Source of the DNA: an uncultured Clostridia bacterium
GTDB taxonomy: Bacteria; Bacillota; Clostridia; Christensenellales; UBA1242
Reading direction: 5' to 3'
DNA: 36,414 bases
Assembly: GCA_944350095.1 (NCBI GenBank)
Contig: CALVOB010000020.1
Coordinates: 1 to 36,414 of the forward strand
Every line of letters begins with the position of its first letter. Positions within the stretch are counted from its first letter, which is position 1. The notes under the pieces were generated by a model that was given only the letters and a program-made list of their open reading frames with translations, did no database searches and was not told the origin of the DNA. Made by a program: the position numbers and the translations under genes. Positions 16,666 through 25,067 of this stretch are shown here, piece by piece.

Positions 16666-17954
16666 CTCTCACCCGCCACTAAACCTTTTACTAGTTTTTT
16701 GAAATAATCACCACGCTGTTTATAACTTGTAAATTCATCAAAACTAGCACAAGCAGGAGATAGCAAAATAACACTATTTGGCCTTGCAAAAAGATAGGCT
16801 TTATTAAATGCACTCTTTAAATTTTCTTCGTAAGCTATATGTTCTGCTTTTGCACTTCTTAAAATTTCTAGTCCACATTCACCAAAGCAGACAACTGCAT
16901 AAAGTTTGTTTTCAAAAATTGGTGAAAAATCTAAATTTTTACCTTTGCCACCAAGAAGTAAAATAATGTTTTTATCCTTAAACGCAGATAAAGCACAAAT
17001 CGTGCTTGATATGTTAGTAGACTTACTATCATCAACAAACATAACATCATCTAAAATATCCACAAGCTCAATTCTATGTTCAAGTGGTTTAAATTTTGAT
17101 ACTGCCCTTAAAATAGCACTATTTTTTATTTTTCCAAGTTTTGCGAGTGTAATAACAGCCAAAACATTTTCTAAATTTTTTTCTCCAAATAGCTTTATAT
17201 CAGATTTTTTTATTACTCGTCTATTTTTATAGTAAATATAATCGCCTTTTAAATATGCACCATTTGTAACTCTATTTTTAGAAAATAGAATGGCATTATT
17301 AAAACGCTTTGAAAGATTATAACAAATTTCATCATCAGCATTAAATACTTTATATTTTGCCTGCTGTAAAAGTTTTAATTTAAGAGATATGTAATTTTCC
17401 ATTGACTTATGTCTATCAAGATGGTCAGGAGCTATATTTAAAAGAGCGCTAGCATAACTTTTTAGCTTGTCCGTTGTTTCCATTTGAAAGCTACTTACTT
17501 CACATACGCCGTAGCTTCCTCTTTCTAATTTATCCACTATGCTAGTAACAGGTGTTCCTACATTTCCAAACAACTCGCATTTCTTGCCCGCCTCTAAAAA
17601 TATAGCATTTAATAAATTTACAGATGTAGTTTTACCATTTGTCCCCGTTATGCAAAATAGTTTAGCTTTTAAATTTTCTGTTCCAAGTTCAAGTTCACTT
17701 TTAAGCTTAACCCCGTTTGATGTAAGTAATTTTAACTTATCGTTATTGATATCTACCCCCGGGCTTACAACAGCAAAATCTAAGGTTTCTGGTTTAATTA
17801 AACTTAAATTTTTAATCATGGTTGCATTCTCTACAATGGTAGCTTTATCATCATAGGCATAAACAAGAGCTCCGCGCTCAGACAAAAATTTTACAGCACT
17901 TATTCCGCTTGCACCTAAACCATAAACTAAAACTATTTTTTTATCGTATTTCAT
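16662..17954 (-). CDS. murD: UDP-N-acetylmuramoyl-alanine--D-glutamate ligase
   Basis: MurD adds D-glutamate to UDP-MurNAc-L-Ala in the cytoplasm, the second step of peptide-stem assembly. At 430 residues it is of near-normal length. An N-terminal Rossmann domain (VYGLGASGISAVKFLSERG) is followed by the ATP-binding GTNGKTT at 104-110. The central Mur-ligase motifs are EVSSFQMETT and NIAPDHLDRH, and the C-terminal domain contains VDDSKSTN and LLLGGKGKNLDF, a loop typical of MurD. The ATG overlaps the mraY stop codon as TAATG, and the stop overlaps the ftsW start as ATGA. Expression is therefore coupled within murE-mraY-murD-ftsW. Confidence 0.96.
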   Translation of the reverse strand: MKYDKKIVLVYGLGASGISAVKFLSERGALVYAYDDKATIVENATMIKNLSLIKPETLDFAVVSPGVDINNDKLKLLTSNGVKLKSELELGTENLKAKLFCITGTNGKTTSVNLLNAIFLEAGKKCELFGNVGTPVTSIVDKLERGSYGVCEVSSFQMETTDKLKSYASALLNIAPDHLDRHKSMENYISLKLKLLQQAKYKVFNADDEICYNLSKRFNNAILFSKNRVTNGAYLKGDYIYYKNRRVIKKSDIKLFGEKNLENVLAVITLAKLGKIKNSAILRAVSKFKPLEHRIELVDILDDVMFVDDSKSTNISSTICALSAFKDKNIILLLGGKGKNLDFSPIFENKLYAVVCFGECGLEILRSAKAEHIAYEENLKSAFNKAYLFARPNSVILLSPACASFDEFTSYKQRGDYFKKLVKGLVAGER

Positions 17955-18961
17955 TATACCCCCAAGGCAAAATATACCAAAAGCGTTGTAATACTTACTA
18001 AAAGTATTGTTATAACTATATATACGATAACAATTTTATTTTCATGCATTCCTTTTTTCTCAAAGTGATGATGAAGTGGTGCCATTAAAAATATTCTCTT
18101 TTTTGTGCGTTTGTAATGCAGAACTTGAATAATATCTGAAAGTGCTGTTAAAACATATATTAGCCCTATAATTGGCACATACAATATTAATCTTGAAAAT
18201 ATAGCTAGTCCAGCAATGAATCCCCCAAGAGCAAGTGAGCCTGTGTCGCCCATAAACACACATGCAGGGTGGCCGTTTAATACTAAAAATACAAGCAATC
18301 CACCAAGCATGCAAGCAGTAATTAAAACCAAGTTGTTTTGTTCCGTTATAAAATTTGGAGATTGTCCCGTTTGTAATGTTAAATGTAAAGCTATAAGCCC
18401 CATAAAACCTATTAAATAAACAAAGCTAACACCCCCAGCAAGTCCATCTAATCCGTCTAATAAATTTACACTGTTTGTTATAGCCAAAAAAACGAACACA
18501 CAAAAAGGAATATACATAAAGCCTAAGTCTAATGTAAGATTTGTAAAAGGCACAATAATGCTTGTCCCGACTAAACTAGAATAATAAGCAAAAAAGGCAA
18601 TTAAAAGTGCCAAGCCAACTTGTCCAATTATCTTTTGATAAGCTCTTAACCCCATGTTTTGCTTATATTTAACTTTAATAAAATCGTCTAAAAAGCCAAG
18701 TATACCAAAACCAAGCATAGATGCAAGTGTAATTACCGCCAGAGTTATATCATTTTTTAAAATGAAAATTGAAGATATAATAGCTGTTAAAATAAATATT
18801 ATACCTCCCATCGTTGGCGTGCCTTGTTTACTTTCATGAGCTTCCACATAGTGAAGTATAGTTTGTGAAGCATGAAGTTTTTTTAATAGTTTCATTACAA
18901 AAGGGCATAGCACACCTGCTACGCCAAAACTTATTAAAAAGGCTATTAAAATATTTGTCAT
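17954..18961 (-). CDS. mraY: Phospho-N-acetylmuramoyl-pentapeptide-transferase
   Basis: MraY joins UDP-MurNAc-pentapeptide to undecaprenyl phosphate, forming lipid I on the inner face of the membrane. The 335-residue protein has about ten transmembrane segments. Diagnostic pieces are GTPTMGGIIFIL near the start, FLDDFIKV with the paired catalytic-site aspartates, NSVNLLDGLDGLAGG, GHPACVFMGDTGSLALGGF and MAPLHHHFEKKG near the end. Its ATG overlaps the murE stop as ATGA. In many bacteria murF lies between murE and mraY. Here it is missing, so MurF must be encoded elsewhere. Confidence 0.97.
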   Translation of the reverse strand: MTNILIAFLISFGVAGVLCPFVMKLLKKLHASQTILHYVEAHESKQGTPTMGGIIFILTAIISSIFILKNDITLAVITLASMLGFGILGFLDDFIKVKYKQNMGLRAYQKIIGQVGLALLIAFFAYYSSLVGTSIIVPFTNLTLDLGFMYIPFCVFVFLAITNSVNLLDGLDGLAGGVSFVYLIGFMGLIALHLTLQTGQSPNFITEQNNLVLITACMLGGLLVFLVLNGHPACVFMGDTGSLALGGFIAGLAIFSRLILYVPIIGLIYVLTALSDIIQVLHYKRTKKRIFLMAPLHHHFEKKGMHENKIVIVYIVITILLVSITTLLVYFALGV

Positions 18962-20382
18962 AATATTTTTTCAATCTCCTCAAAATCATTATATGGAGTT
19001 TTAACGCCGTTTATATCTTGATACATTTCCCCGCCCTTGCCAAGTATTGCCAAAACTCCGCCGTCAGCAACTAAGCTTAAAGCATATTTAATAGCTTCCC
19101 TTCTATCCACTATCTTTACATGATTATTTTTTTTCATACCTTTTTCTATATCATCTAAAATTTTAGACGGGTCTTCAAACCTTGGATTATCACTTGTAAC
19201 TACTATAAAATCGGAATACCTTTCTGCAATGTTCCCCATAATAGAACGCTTACCTGTATCTCTGTTACCTCCACAACCAAACACACAAACAAGCTTTTCA
19301 AAATAAACGCCCTTAATAGTTTTAAGCACATTTTCCATTCCGTCAGGCGTATGAGCAAAATCTATTATGGCAGTGATATTGTCAGAAATTTTCATAACAC
19401 TAAATCTTCCAAGCGGAGCTTTAACTTTTTTAAGACCATTTACAATATTCTTTTCACTTATTCCTAAACTAAAACAAGTGGAAATACAGCCTAAAATGTT
19501 ATATACATTAAACTCTCCTACAAGTGGGCATTCAACTTTAAAAACATTGTCAAATGCATTAACTACAAATTTAGAAGAAGTTAAACTCTTTTCAATATCC
19601 ATAGCAAACACATCTGCTGGGTTGTTTAATCCATAGGTAATAGTAGGAACATCTATTTTATTTAAATTTCTTCTAATACGCTCGTCATCAACATTTACAA
19701 CAGCAGTTTTTATATGCTTTGAATTTAAAAAACTAATTTTAGTTTGCTCATAGTGTTTCATTGTGTTAAAAAAGTCTAAGTGGTCTTGTGTGATGTTAGT
19801 TATAACTCCAACCTCATACTTTATTCCTTCTAATTTCTGCAAGAAAATAGCATGAGCAGATGCTTCCATAATTACATACTGCACACCTTTATCAAGCATT
19901 TTTCTTAAAAGTGAATATAACTCTGTTGGGTCAGGAGTTGTAAGTGAACTTTTGTAGCTTCTTCCATTAATGAATGCACCTTGCGTGCCTATAATTCCAA
20001 CCTTATAGCCCGCCTCCTTTAAAATTTCGCGAATAATAAAAGTAGATGTCGTTTTACCATTAGTTCCTGTAATTCCAATAAATTTAAGATTTTTTTCAGG
20101 ATTTCCGTAAAACTTGGCACACATTTCACTTAAAGCCTTTCTTGTGTTTTTCACAACAACTTGTGGAATGTTTACCTTTTGTAACTTTTCCACAACAATT
20201 GCACTTGCTCCAAAGCTAGAAACATCTTGAGCAAAATCGTGCCCGTCAAAGTTTTCTCCTTTAATACAAAAATATAAACTTCCCGCCTTAACTTCACTGC
20301 TTTTAAATGTTAAAAAGTTTATATCAACATTGTCGTCTCCATAGACCTTAGCATTTTCACACAATAAATCTTTTAATTTCAT
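18958..20382 (-). CDS. murE: UDP-N-acetylmuramoyl-tripeptide synthetase, meso-DAP type
   Basis: MurE adds the third amino acid to UDP-MurNAc-L-Ala-D-Glu. Of 474 residues, the N-terminal domain (1-100) binds the UDP-MurNAc end, GTNGKTT at 106-112 binds ATP, and the central part has the LTTPDPTEL and NITQDHLDFF motifs. The substrate-choosing motif is DNPR at 398-401, which in characterised MurE enzymes selects meso-diaminopimelate rather than lysine. This predicts a DAP-type wall. The gene opens the murE-mraY-murD-ftsW operon. A GGAGAG site precedes the ATG. I could not find a convincing promoter between 20383 and 20512, although TTGTGA near 20426 may be part of one. Confidence 0.96.
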   Translation of the reverse strand: MKLKDLLCENAKVYGDDNVDINFLTFKSSEVKAGSLYFCIKGENFDGHDFAQDVSSFGASAIVVEKLQKVNIPQVVVKNTRKALSEMCAKFYGNPEKNLKFIGITGTNGKTTSTFIIREILKEAGYKVGIIGTQGAFINGRSYKSSLTTPDPTELYSLLRKMLDKGVQYVIMEASAHAIFLQKLEGIKYEVGVITNITQDHLDFFNTMKHYEQTKISFLNSKHIKTAVVNVDDERIRRNLNKIDVPTITYGLNNPADVFAMDIEKSLTSSKFVVNAFDNVFKVECPLVGEFNVYNILGCISTCFSLGISEKNIVNGLKKVKAPLGRFSVMKISDNITAIIDFAHTPDGMENVLKTIKGVYFEKLVCVFGCGGNRDTGKRSIMGNIAERYSDFIVVTSDNPRFEDPSKILDDIEKGMKKNNHVKIVDRREAIKYALSLVADGGVLAILGKGGEMYQDINGVKTPYNDFEEIEKIL

Positions 20383-20511
20383 AAGCTCTCCATTTCATCA
20401 TATTCGTTTTTTATGTTTTGCGTCACAAGAAAAACGCTTTAAGAATATTCTAGTATGACTAATAATTTTTTATATGCACAAATTAAAAACAGACAAAAAT
20501 TTACAAAAAGC

Positions 20512-20540
20512 TTGGCAAAATGCTACTTGTATGTTAAAAT
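20512..20540 (+). promoter_or_regulatory. Promoter of the uridine-kinase-like gene
   Basis: TTGGCA (20512-20517), a 17-base spacer and TAAAAT (20535-20540). The promoter lies inside an upstream in-frame extension of the ORF, supporting the downstream ATG at 20563 as the start. Confidence 0.7.
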
Positions 20541-20562
20541 AATTTTACTTAAAAGGAAATTT

Positions 20563-21504
20563 ATGCGAAAAATAGACCTAGAACGCCGTCATGGAAACAT
20601 TATGAAAAACAGCTTCGACTTATCATTAATTAATAAGGAAGCAAAAGATAATCTATCCGAGCTAATAGATACTTCTGAATATCTATATAAAAGTCAAGTA
20701 AGACACATAGTTAAAGAAATAGTTGAATTAAACACGCGAATAGTTCTTTTAGCGGGTCCGTCTTCTGCTGGAAAAACTACAACATCTCATCTAATTCGTG
20801 AAAGCTTAAAAACACAGGGTATAGACAGCTTTGTTGTATCACTTGATGATTTTTTTAAGAACAGAGAAGACACTCCTCTTCTTCCTGACGGAAGCTATGA
20901 TTTTGAAAGTATTAATGCAATAGACCTTGTGTATTTAAACAAATTTGTAGATGACCTACTTGAAAAACGCGAAGCTAAAATGCCGATATTCGACTTTTTG
21001 ACAGGTAAGAGAAAACCCGACCTTGTAGATGTAAAATTAAGTGAACATACAGTTGTTATTTTTGAGGGAATACACGCTTTAAACCCAACATTAATTCAAA
21101 ATCACGAAAGCGATATTTATAAAATTTATATTTGTGTAAATAGTAACTTTTTTATAGGCAAACAAATTATTATTCCTGCCAAGCGTTTAAGGCAAATGAG
21201 AAGATTAATTCGTGACCACTATTTCCGTGGCCATAGTCCTAGCAGAACTTTTGAACTTTGGGCAAATGTTGTTCGCGGAGAGGATACATATATAAAACCT
21301 TTTAAAACAACCGCAAACTATATCTTAGATTCTACACACATGTACGAACCCTTGCTTTATGCCACCTATTTAGCACCATTACTTAAAGATATGGAAGAGG
21401 AAGAAGCTAAGGAGTTATATTCCATGTTAAAAAAATGTGGAAAATTGAAAAAAGATGTAATTCCAAAAGATAGTTTACTAAATGAATTTATTAAAAATAA
21501 TTAA
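20563..21504 (+). CDS. Uridine kinase/phosphoribulokinase-family P-loop kinase
   Basis: The likely start is ATG 20563, five bases after AAAAGGAA. An ATG at 20455 is in frame but precedes the promoter. The product is 313 residues. Walker A GPSSAGKTTT lies near residue 65, followed by SLDDFFKN, which in uridine kinases holds a catalytic Asp, then DGSYDFESINAIDL and VVIFEGIHALNP (Walker B region). The C-terminal part has RRLIRDHYFRGHSPSRT, a lid-like Arg-rich segment. Related clostridial proteins of about 550 residues carry an N-terminal TGS-like half. This copy has only the kinase half. It probably phosphorylates a nucleoside or a similar small molecule, but the substrate is unknown. It is divergent from murE and ends at its own terminator. 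Confidence 0.85.
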   Translation: MRKIDLERRHGNIMKNSFDLSLINKEAKDNLSELIDTSEYLYKSQVRHIVKEIVELNTRIVLLAGPSSAGKTTTSHLIRESLKTQGIDSFVVSLDDFFKNREDTPLLPDGSYDFESINAIDLVYLNKFVDDLLEKREAKMPIFDFLTGKRKPDLVDVKLSEHTVVIFEGIHALNPTLIQNHESDIYKIYICVNSNFFIGKQIIIPAKRLRQMRRLIRDHYFRGHSPSRTFELWANVVRGEDTYIKPFKTTANYILDSTHMYEPLLYATYLAPLLKDMEEEEAKELYSMLKKCGKLKKDVIPKDSLLNEFIKNN

Positions 21505-21530
21505 GTTAAAATTTTAAATAATTAAACACA

Positions 21531-21562
21531 AAAAAACGAATTGCAAAAATTCGTTTTTTTGT
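21531..21562 (+). terminator. Terminator of the uridine-kinase-like gene
   Basis: AAAAAACGAATT pairs with AATTCGTTTTTT around a five-base loop, followed by more T. Confidence 0.85.
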
Positions 21563-21575
21563 TTAATTTTCTCTA

Positions 21576-21604
21576 TTGTAATATCAAATTTTATGTGGTA
21601 TTAT
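21576..21604 (+). promoter_or_regulatory. Promoter of the HAD nucleotidase gene
   Basis: TTGTAA (21576-21581), a 17-base spacer and TATTAT (21599-21604), ahead of the AAGGAG site at about 21619-21624. Confidence 0.6.
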
Positions 21605-21629
21605 AGATTAAATTTATAAAAGGAGAACT

Positions 21630-22250
21630 ATGATTAAAATTGGTATAGATATAGATAATACTATTTTTACTTGCAACTCTTTTATTTATCAACTTACAAA
21701 TAAATTGCAAAAAATTAATAATACTAGTTCCTCTTATAAGATAATTGATGTCGAGAATGTAAAAAAGTCAAATAAAATTATCAAACATCTTCATAAAATT
21801 TTTAATCCAGACAAATATCAACCTCATACTAAGGCTATAGAAACAATTAATTATTTACATGATAAAGGTTTTGAAATACATATAGTTTCAAATCGTCCAA
21901 CATTTAATATAATGGTTAAAGCAACCGTAAATTTACTTGAATCTTATGGTGTAAAATATAATAAACTTGTTTTAGGATGTAAAAATAAAGTGGACTATTG
22001 CAATAAGCATAACATTTTTATTCTAATAGACGATATGCCAAAAACCTGTGAAGAAACAGCTAAAAACGGTATAAAAACAATAATATTTAATCCAGAAAAT
22101 CAATATAGTACTAACTCTACTGACCATAGGTTAAAAGCATATCTTTGTAAGTTTTCTTCATGGGACAAAATAAAAAAAATGATGTGTTCTAAAATTGCTT
22201 TAATAGATATTATTAAATCCCGCTGTAAAAACAATCAACAAGAACTATAA
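21630..22250 (+). CDS. HAD-superfamily 5'(3')-deoxyribonucleotidase-like phosphatase
   Basis: A 206-residue cytosolic protein starting after an AAGGAG site. HAD motif I is DIDNT (residues 7-11), with Asp7 as nucleophile and Asp9 as acid/base. Motif II is the Ser of SNRP (about residue 91). The motif III Lys lies in the GCKNKVDYC region, and motif IV is LIDDMP (about 132-137). The small helical cap fits the NT5C-like nucleotidase family, which dephosphorylates nucleoside monophosphates. The last 35 residues are basic and poorly conserved-looking. The stop codon is only two bases from that of the convergent Rel-like gene, with no terminator between them. The substrate is an inference from the family. 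Confidence 0.8.
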   Translation: MIKIGIDIDNTIFTCNSFIYQLTNKLQKINNTSSSYKIIDVENVKKSNKIIKHLHKIFNPDKYQPHTKAIETINYLHDKGFEIHIVSNRPTFNIMVKATVNLLESYGVKYNKLVLGCKNKVDYCNKHNIFILIDDMPKTCEETAKNGIKTIIFNPENQYSTNSTDHRLKAYLCKFSSWDKIKKMMCSKIALIDIIKSRCKNNQQEL

Positions 22251-22252
22251 CT

Positions 22253-23713
22253 TTATATTAATTTTTCAAAATATCTAATAAGCGATTTTTGCGCCGTATC
22301 TGTTTTACAATATGTTATCCATCTAAGTTCTGCAATATTTTTAACTAATCCGTCTTCTGTTTTTGCAATTTCTAAATTTATTTTATCGCCTTCTGCAAGC
22401 CTTGTGTAGATAGGCGATTTTGTTGGTGAGTCATTTAAAAAAGCATATTTTACGGAAAAACCAAAATCGCGGTGTATTTTAAATGCAAAATCTAAAACAG
22501 TGGACCCCTCTGGCATATATACCTCTTCACCAGAACGAGTTTTTACTTTTATATATTTAGTTATTATTTCGCTAGCGTGTTCGTCTACAAGTTCTATATC
22601 CGTACCATCAGTGCTTCCATTTCTAAAAGTCACATAGTCGGCAAAGTTGAAAACTTTTAATTGATATTTGTTTCTAAATTTATCTTGAACTACTAAATAA
22701 TTAAAATTGAACAGAGTGTTTTTTTGATAGTCTATTATTTTTATAACATCTTTTAAATCATCTTCTAACAAACTAAACACAATGTTAAAAGCTTCCTTTG
22801 TAGGAATTGCATTATTTAGTATTATATAAAGTTTTGTAATTGGAACTTTGTTAAATTGACTTTGTTTTATATTTTTAACTTCTTTTATATCAAGCGTTTC
22901 AGATATCATGTTTATAACTTCTAGCTTTGTACATGTTCTTAGTTTAACTTGTGTATTTTCAGTAGGTTTTTTAATTTTCATTAAATAATCATTTAGTGCT
23001 AGCAAAATGTTCTCTTTAACCTCTGAATATATTTTTTTATTAAAAGCATAATAGGCATCATAAATAAGATTAAACTTTGTTAGTTCTTCAGCATTTAAAA
23101 TTGTGTAGCACTCGTTGGCTATTTCATTATAAAATTTATAAGCTCTAAACATCTTTAAAAGTGGCAAAATCCATTTGATAGTTTCTCTTACCTTTTCCAC
23201 TTGTTTGTATTTAGGAAAACAACTTATAGTTCTAAGATTATTTAATCTATCTGCAAATTTAATATAAAATGCATACTTATTAATTTTGCCTAAACTAATA
23301 AGCTTTTGATAACTCATTTCTTTTAAATCAAATTTAGCAAACTCGTCTTGTTTTAAAAGTTCGGCGGCTTCGCCTTTTAAACTTTTTGCTGTTATGGCAG
23401 ATACAGCATCTACAATATTAGCAACTTCTGTATTAAACTCGTGTTTAATTTCTTCAACAGTACAACCACAATCTTCAACAACATCATGAAGTAGACCTGC
23501 ACTAATCACATTAGAATCAAAGTCGTGCTGTTCAAGTGTTAAAGCAACTTCAACAGGGTGAAGAATATAATCTTCTCCAGATTTACGCTTTTGCCCTGCA
23601 TGTAACTTTTCTGCATAATGAAAAGCCTTTTCAACCTTTTCAATTCCAAGTGATTTTTTTAACTTCATATCAGCTATTAGCTTATTAAAAATTTCTTTAT
23701 AATCTTTTGCCAT
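22253..23713 (-). CDS. Rel/SpoT-like protein: HD hydrolase domain, unrecognisable synthetase region, TGS domain
   Basis: A 486-residue protein. The N-terminal third is a (p)ppGpp-hydrolase-type HD domain: AGQKRKSGEDYILHP with His52, LLHDVVED with His76, Asp77, Glu80 and Asp81, and FADRLNNLRT with Asp155. All the metal and catalytic positions I expect are present. Residues about 215-375 sit where Rel has its synthetase domain, but I see none of its motifs. Residues 388-451 are a TGS domain (SGEEVYMPEGSTVLDFAFKI), and the protein ends soon after, without ACT or zinc-finger domains. It could hydrolyse alarmones or related nucleotides without making them. The ATG follows the XRE gene's stop by three bases, so the two are coupled. 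Full-length Rel is about 730 residues. Confidence 0.88.
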   Translation of the reverse strand: MAKDYKEIFNKLIADMKLKKSLGIEKVEKAFHYAEKLHAGQKRKSGEDYILHPVEVALTLEQHDFDSNVISAGLLHDVVEDCGCTVEEIKHEFNTEVANIVDAVSAITAKSLKGEAAELLKQDEFAKFDLKEMSYQKLISLGKINKYAFYIKFADRLNNLRTISCFPKYKQVEKVRETIKWILPLLKMFRAYKFYNEIANECYTILNAEELTKFNLIYDAYYAFNKKIYSEVKENILLALNDYLMKIKKPTENTQVKLRTCTKLEVINMISETLDIKEVKNIKQSQFNKVPITKLYIILNNAIPTKEAFNIVFSLLEDDLKDVIKIIDYQKNTLFNFNYLVVQDKFRNKYQLKVFNFADYVTFRNGSTDGTDIELVDEHASEIITKYIKVKTRSGEEVYMPEGSTVLDFAFKIHRDFGFSVKYAFLNDSPTKSPIYTRLAEGDKINLEIAKTEDGLVKNIAELRWITYCKTDTAQKSLIRYFEKLI

Positions 23714-23716
23714 AGC

Positions 23717-24664
23717 TTATTCCTCTTCTCTGATAATTCTATAATAATTATCGTCCTCCATGCCCGACACCTTAGCAAATCTAAACATATTTGCATCAAT
23801 TAAGTCTAGTAGCGTGTTTGAAAGACTATCTTCAAATATCTTTAATCTTTGATATTCTGTTAAAGTGTCTGCATTTTCAGATAAGTTTTGAAATAGCTTA
23901 TAAAGCTGTTCTGTTTCATTTTTAACATTTATTTCCGCCATACCGAGAGCAAGCAAGTTATATATCTCTCCATCTGGGATTTGAAGAACATATCTAGAAA
24001 CAATCATGAATTGCACACATGGCATATGTTCACGCCCGCGAGAAACACTATTAACTGTTCCAAGCCCTCCAATATATGTTTTATTGCTAGGCGGATTATT
24101 TAATATAATTAAGCCTTGGTCATTATTGTTCGTATTTTTTATATAAATAAAAACTTGTGTTGTGGTAGTTTCAATACTTCCAGAATACGCGTCCTCGCTT
24201 GAATAAATACTTATTATCTCTTCAACAGACAAAACCTCTTCTAATTTTTCTTTAAGAATTACAGCACTTTCTTTGCTTTTCATAAGACTTGCTAGAACTT
24301 GTATTTCTGAATGTTGTTTAAATATGCTTATTACGCCATATCTAAGCGTATTTTTTGATATGTTGCTAGCCTTTCCTTTATAAACTGAACTATCATAATA
24401 ATATACTATATAATTGCCAATAAATTTATCATCTACTTGTTTAACAACCTTTGCTTGCTCCGATGAAAACTTTTCTGTTATAAAGCTATCTATATTTATA
24501 TTGTAATTTTCTTTTAATGCAAGCAAAAATTTAAGCGATGGTTCGCTTTTACCGCTTATATATCCACTAATACTAGCAGACGAAAACCCTGTTTTTTTAG
24601 CAAGTTCATTCTGTGATGTCCTGCTTGTTAACTCTTTTAAATTATCCTGAAAAAAATTATCCAT
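23717..24664 (-). CDS. XRE-family DNA-binding regulator with an unknown C-terminal domain
   Basis: The protein is 315 residues from ATG 24664. An in-frame ATG at 24703 adds 13 residues but places the start upstream of the consensus promoter, so it is rejected. Residues about 8-65 form a helix-turn-helix of the XRE/Cro type (SQNELAKKTGFSSASISGYISGKSEPS). The remainder, about 250 residues, resembles no domain I can name. It contains YIVYYYDSS, a beta-rich core and a helical end. Genes of this type are often autoregulators that sense a ligand with the C-terminal part. It is followed after three bases by the HD/TGS protein, so it probably controls that operon and perhaps detects a nucleotide. That link is inference. 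The mRNA appears leaderless. Confidence 0.85.
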   Translation of the reverse strand: MDNFFQDNLKELTSRTSQNELAKKTGFSSASISGYISGKSEPSLKFLLALKENYNINIDSFITEKFSSEQAKVVKQVDDKFIGNYIVYYYDSSVYKGKASNISKNTLRYGVISIFKQHSEIQVLASLMKSKESAVILKEKLEEVLSVEEIISIYSSEDAYSGSIETTTTQVFIYIKNTNNNDQGLIILNNPPSNKTYIGGLGTVNSVSRGREHMPCVQFMIVSRYVLQIPDGEIYNLLALGMAEINVKNETEQLYKLFQNLSENADTLTEYQRLKIFEDSLSNTLLDLIDANMFRFAKVSGMEDDNYYRIIREEE

Positions 24665-24670
24665 ACCTAT

Positions 24671-24699
24671 ATTATAGATATGGATATATTTTTTGTCAA
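24671..24699 (-). promoter_or_regulatory. Perfect-consensus leaderless promoter of the XRE operon
   Basis: On the minus strand TTGACA (24694-24699), 17 bases, TATAAT (24671-24676), then exactly six bases and the ATG. Transcription should begin at or next to the start codon. From 24700 to 24818 there is only A/T-rich DNA with no visible gene or clear terminator. Confidence 0.8.
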
Positions 24700-24818
24700 A
24701 CAATATTTTAAATTATGTTTATTATTTTAAATATTTTTATGTTTTTTATTCAACATTTTAAAATTTATTAAATATTTTTAAAAAGCTAAAATTTATTGTT
24801 TTATACCTTTTTGTGTTT

Positions 24819-25067
24819 TTAATCTTCTTCTAGCTCATTAATATATTTTTCCAAAGGAATTTTAAGTTCTTCATTTTCTTCTATAATTTCATATAAAAGT
24901 TTTAATTTTTCTCTAACAAACTTTTTTTCCTCTTCTTGTCCAGCTTGCATATTTAAAGGAGCTCCACACCTAGGACAGAAATTAAATTTTGTTTCTCCTT
25001 TACCAACAACTACATTACAATTTAAACAAATTACTTTTTCACCATCTTTTTTTACGCCAAAACTCAT
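24819..25067 (-). CDS. Small zinc-ribbon protein
   Basis: An 82-residue protein whose ATG overlaps the stop of the preceding gene as ATGA, with GGAGAAG before it. Residues 14-34 hold a four-cysteine zinc ribbon, CLNC...CPRC, spaced as in rubredoxin-like knuckles. The rest is a charged amphipathic helix rich in Glu and Lys that could mediate dimerisation or docking. It is the last gene of the phosphoesterase/pseudo-phosphoesterase operon, so it probably serves as a nucleic-acid or protein-binding accessory to those two. No direct evidence for the partner is visible. The family is not known to me. Confidence 0.8.
   Translation of the reverse strand: MSFGVKKDGEKVICLNCNVVVGKGETKFNFCPRCGAPLNMQAGQEEEKKFVREKLKLLYEIIEENEELKIPLEKYINELEED

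Noticed and set aside
20455..20562. Upstream ATG 20455 as start of the uridine-kinase-like protein
   Set aside because: The promoter at 20512-20540 lies within the extension, and AAAAGGAA directly precedes ATG 20563.
24665..24703. Upstream ATG 24703 as start of the XRE regulator
   Set aside because: The extra codons are the -35, spacer and -10 of a perfect-consensus promoter.
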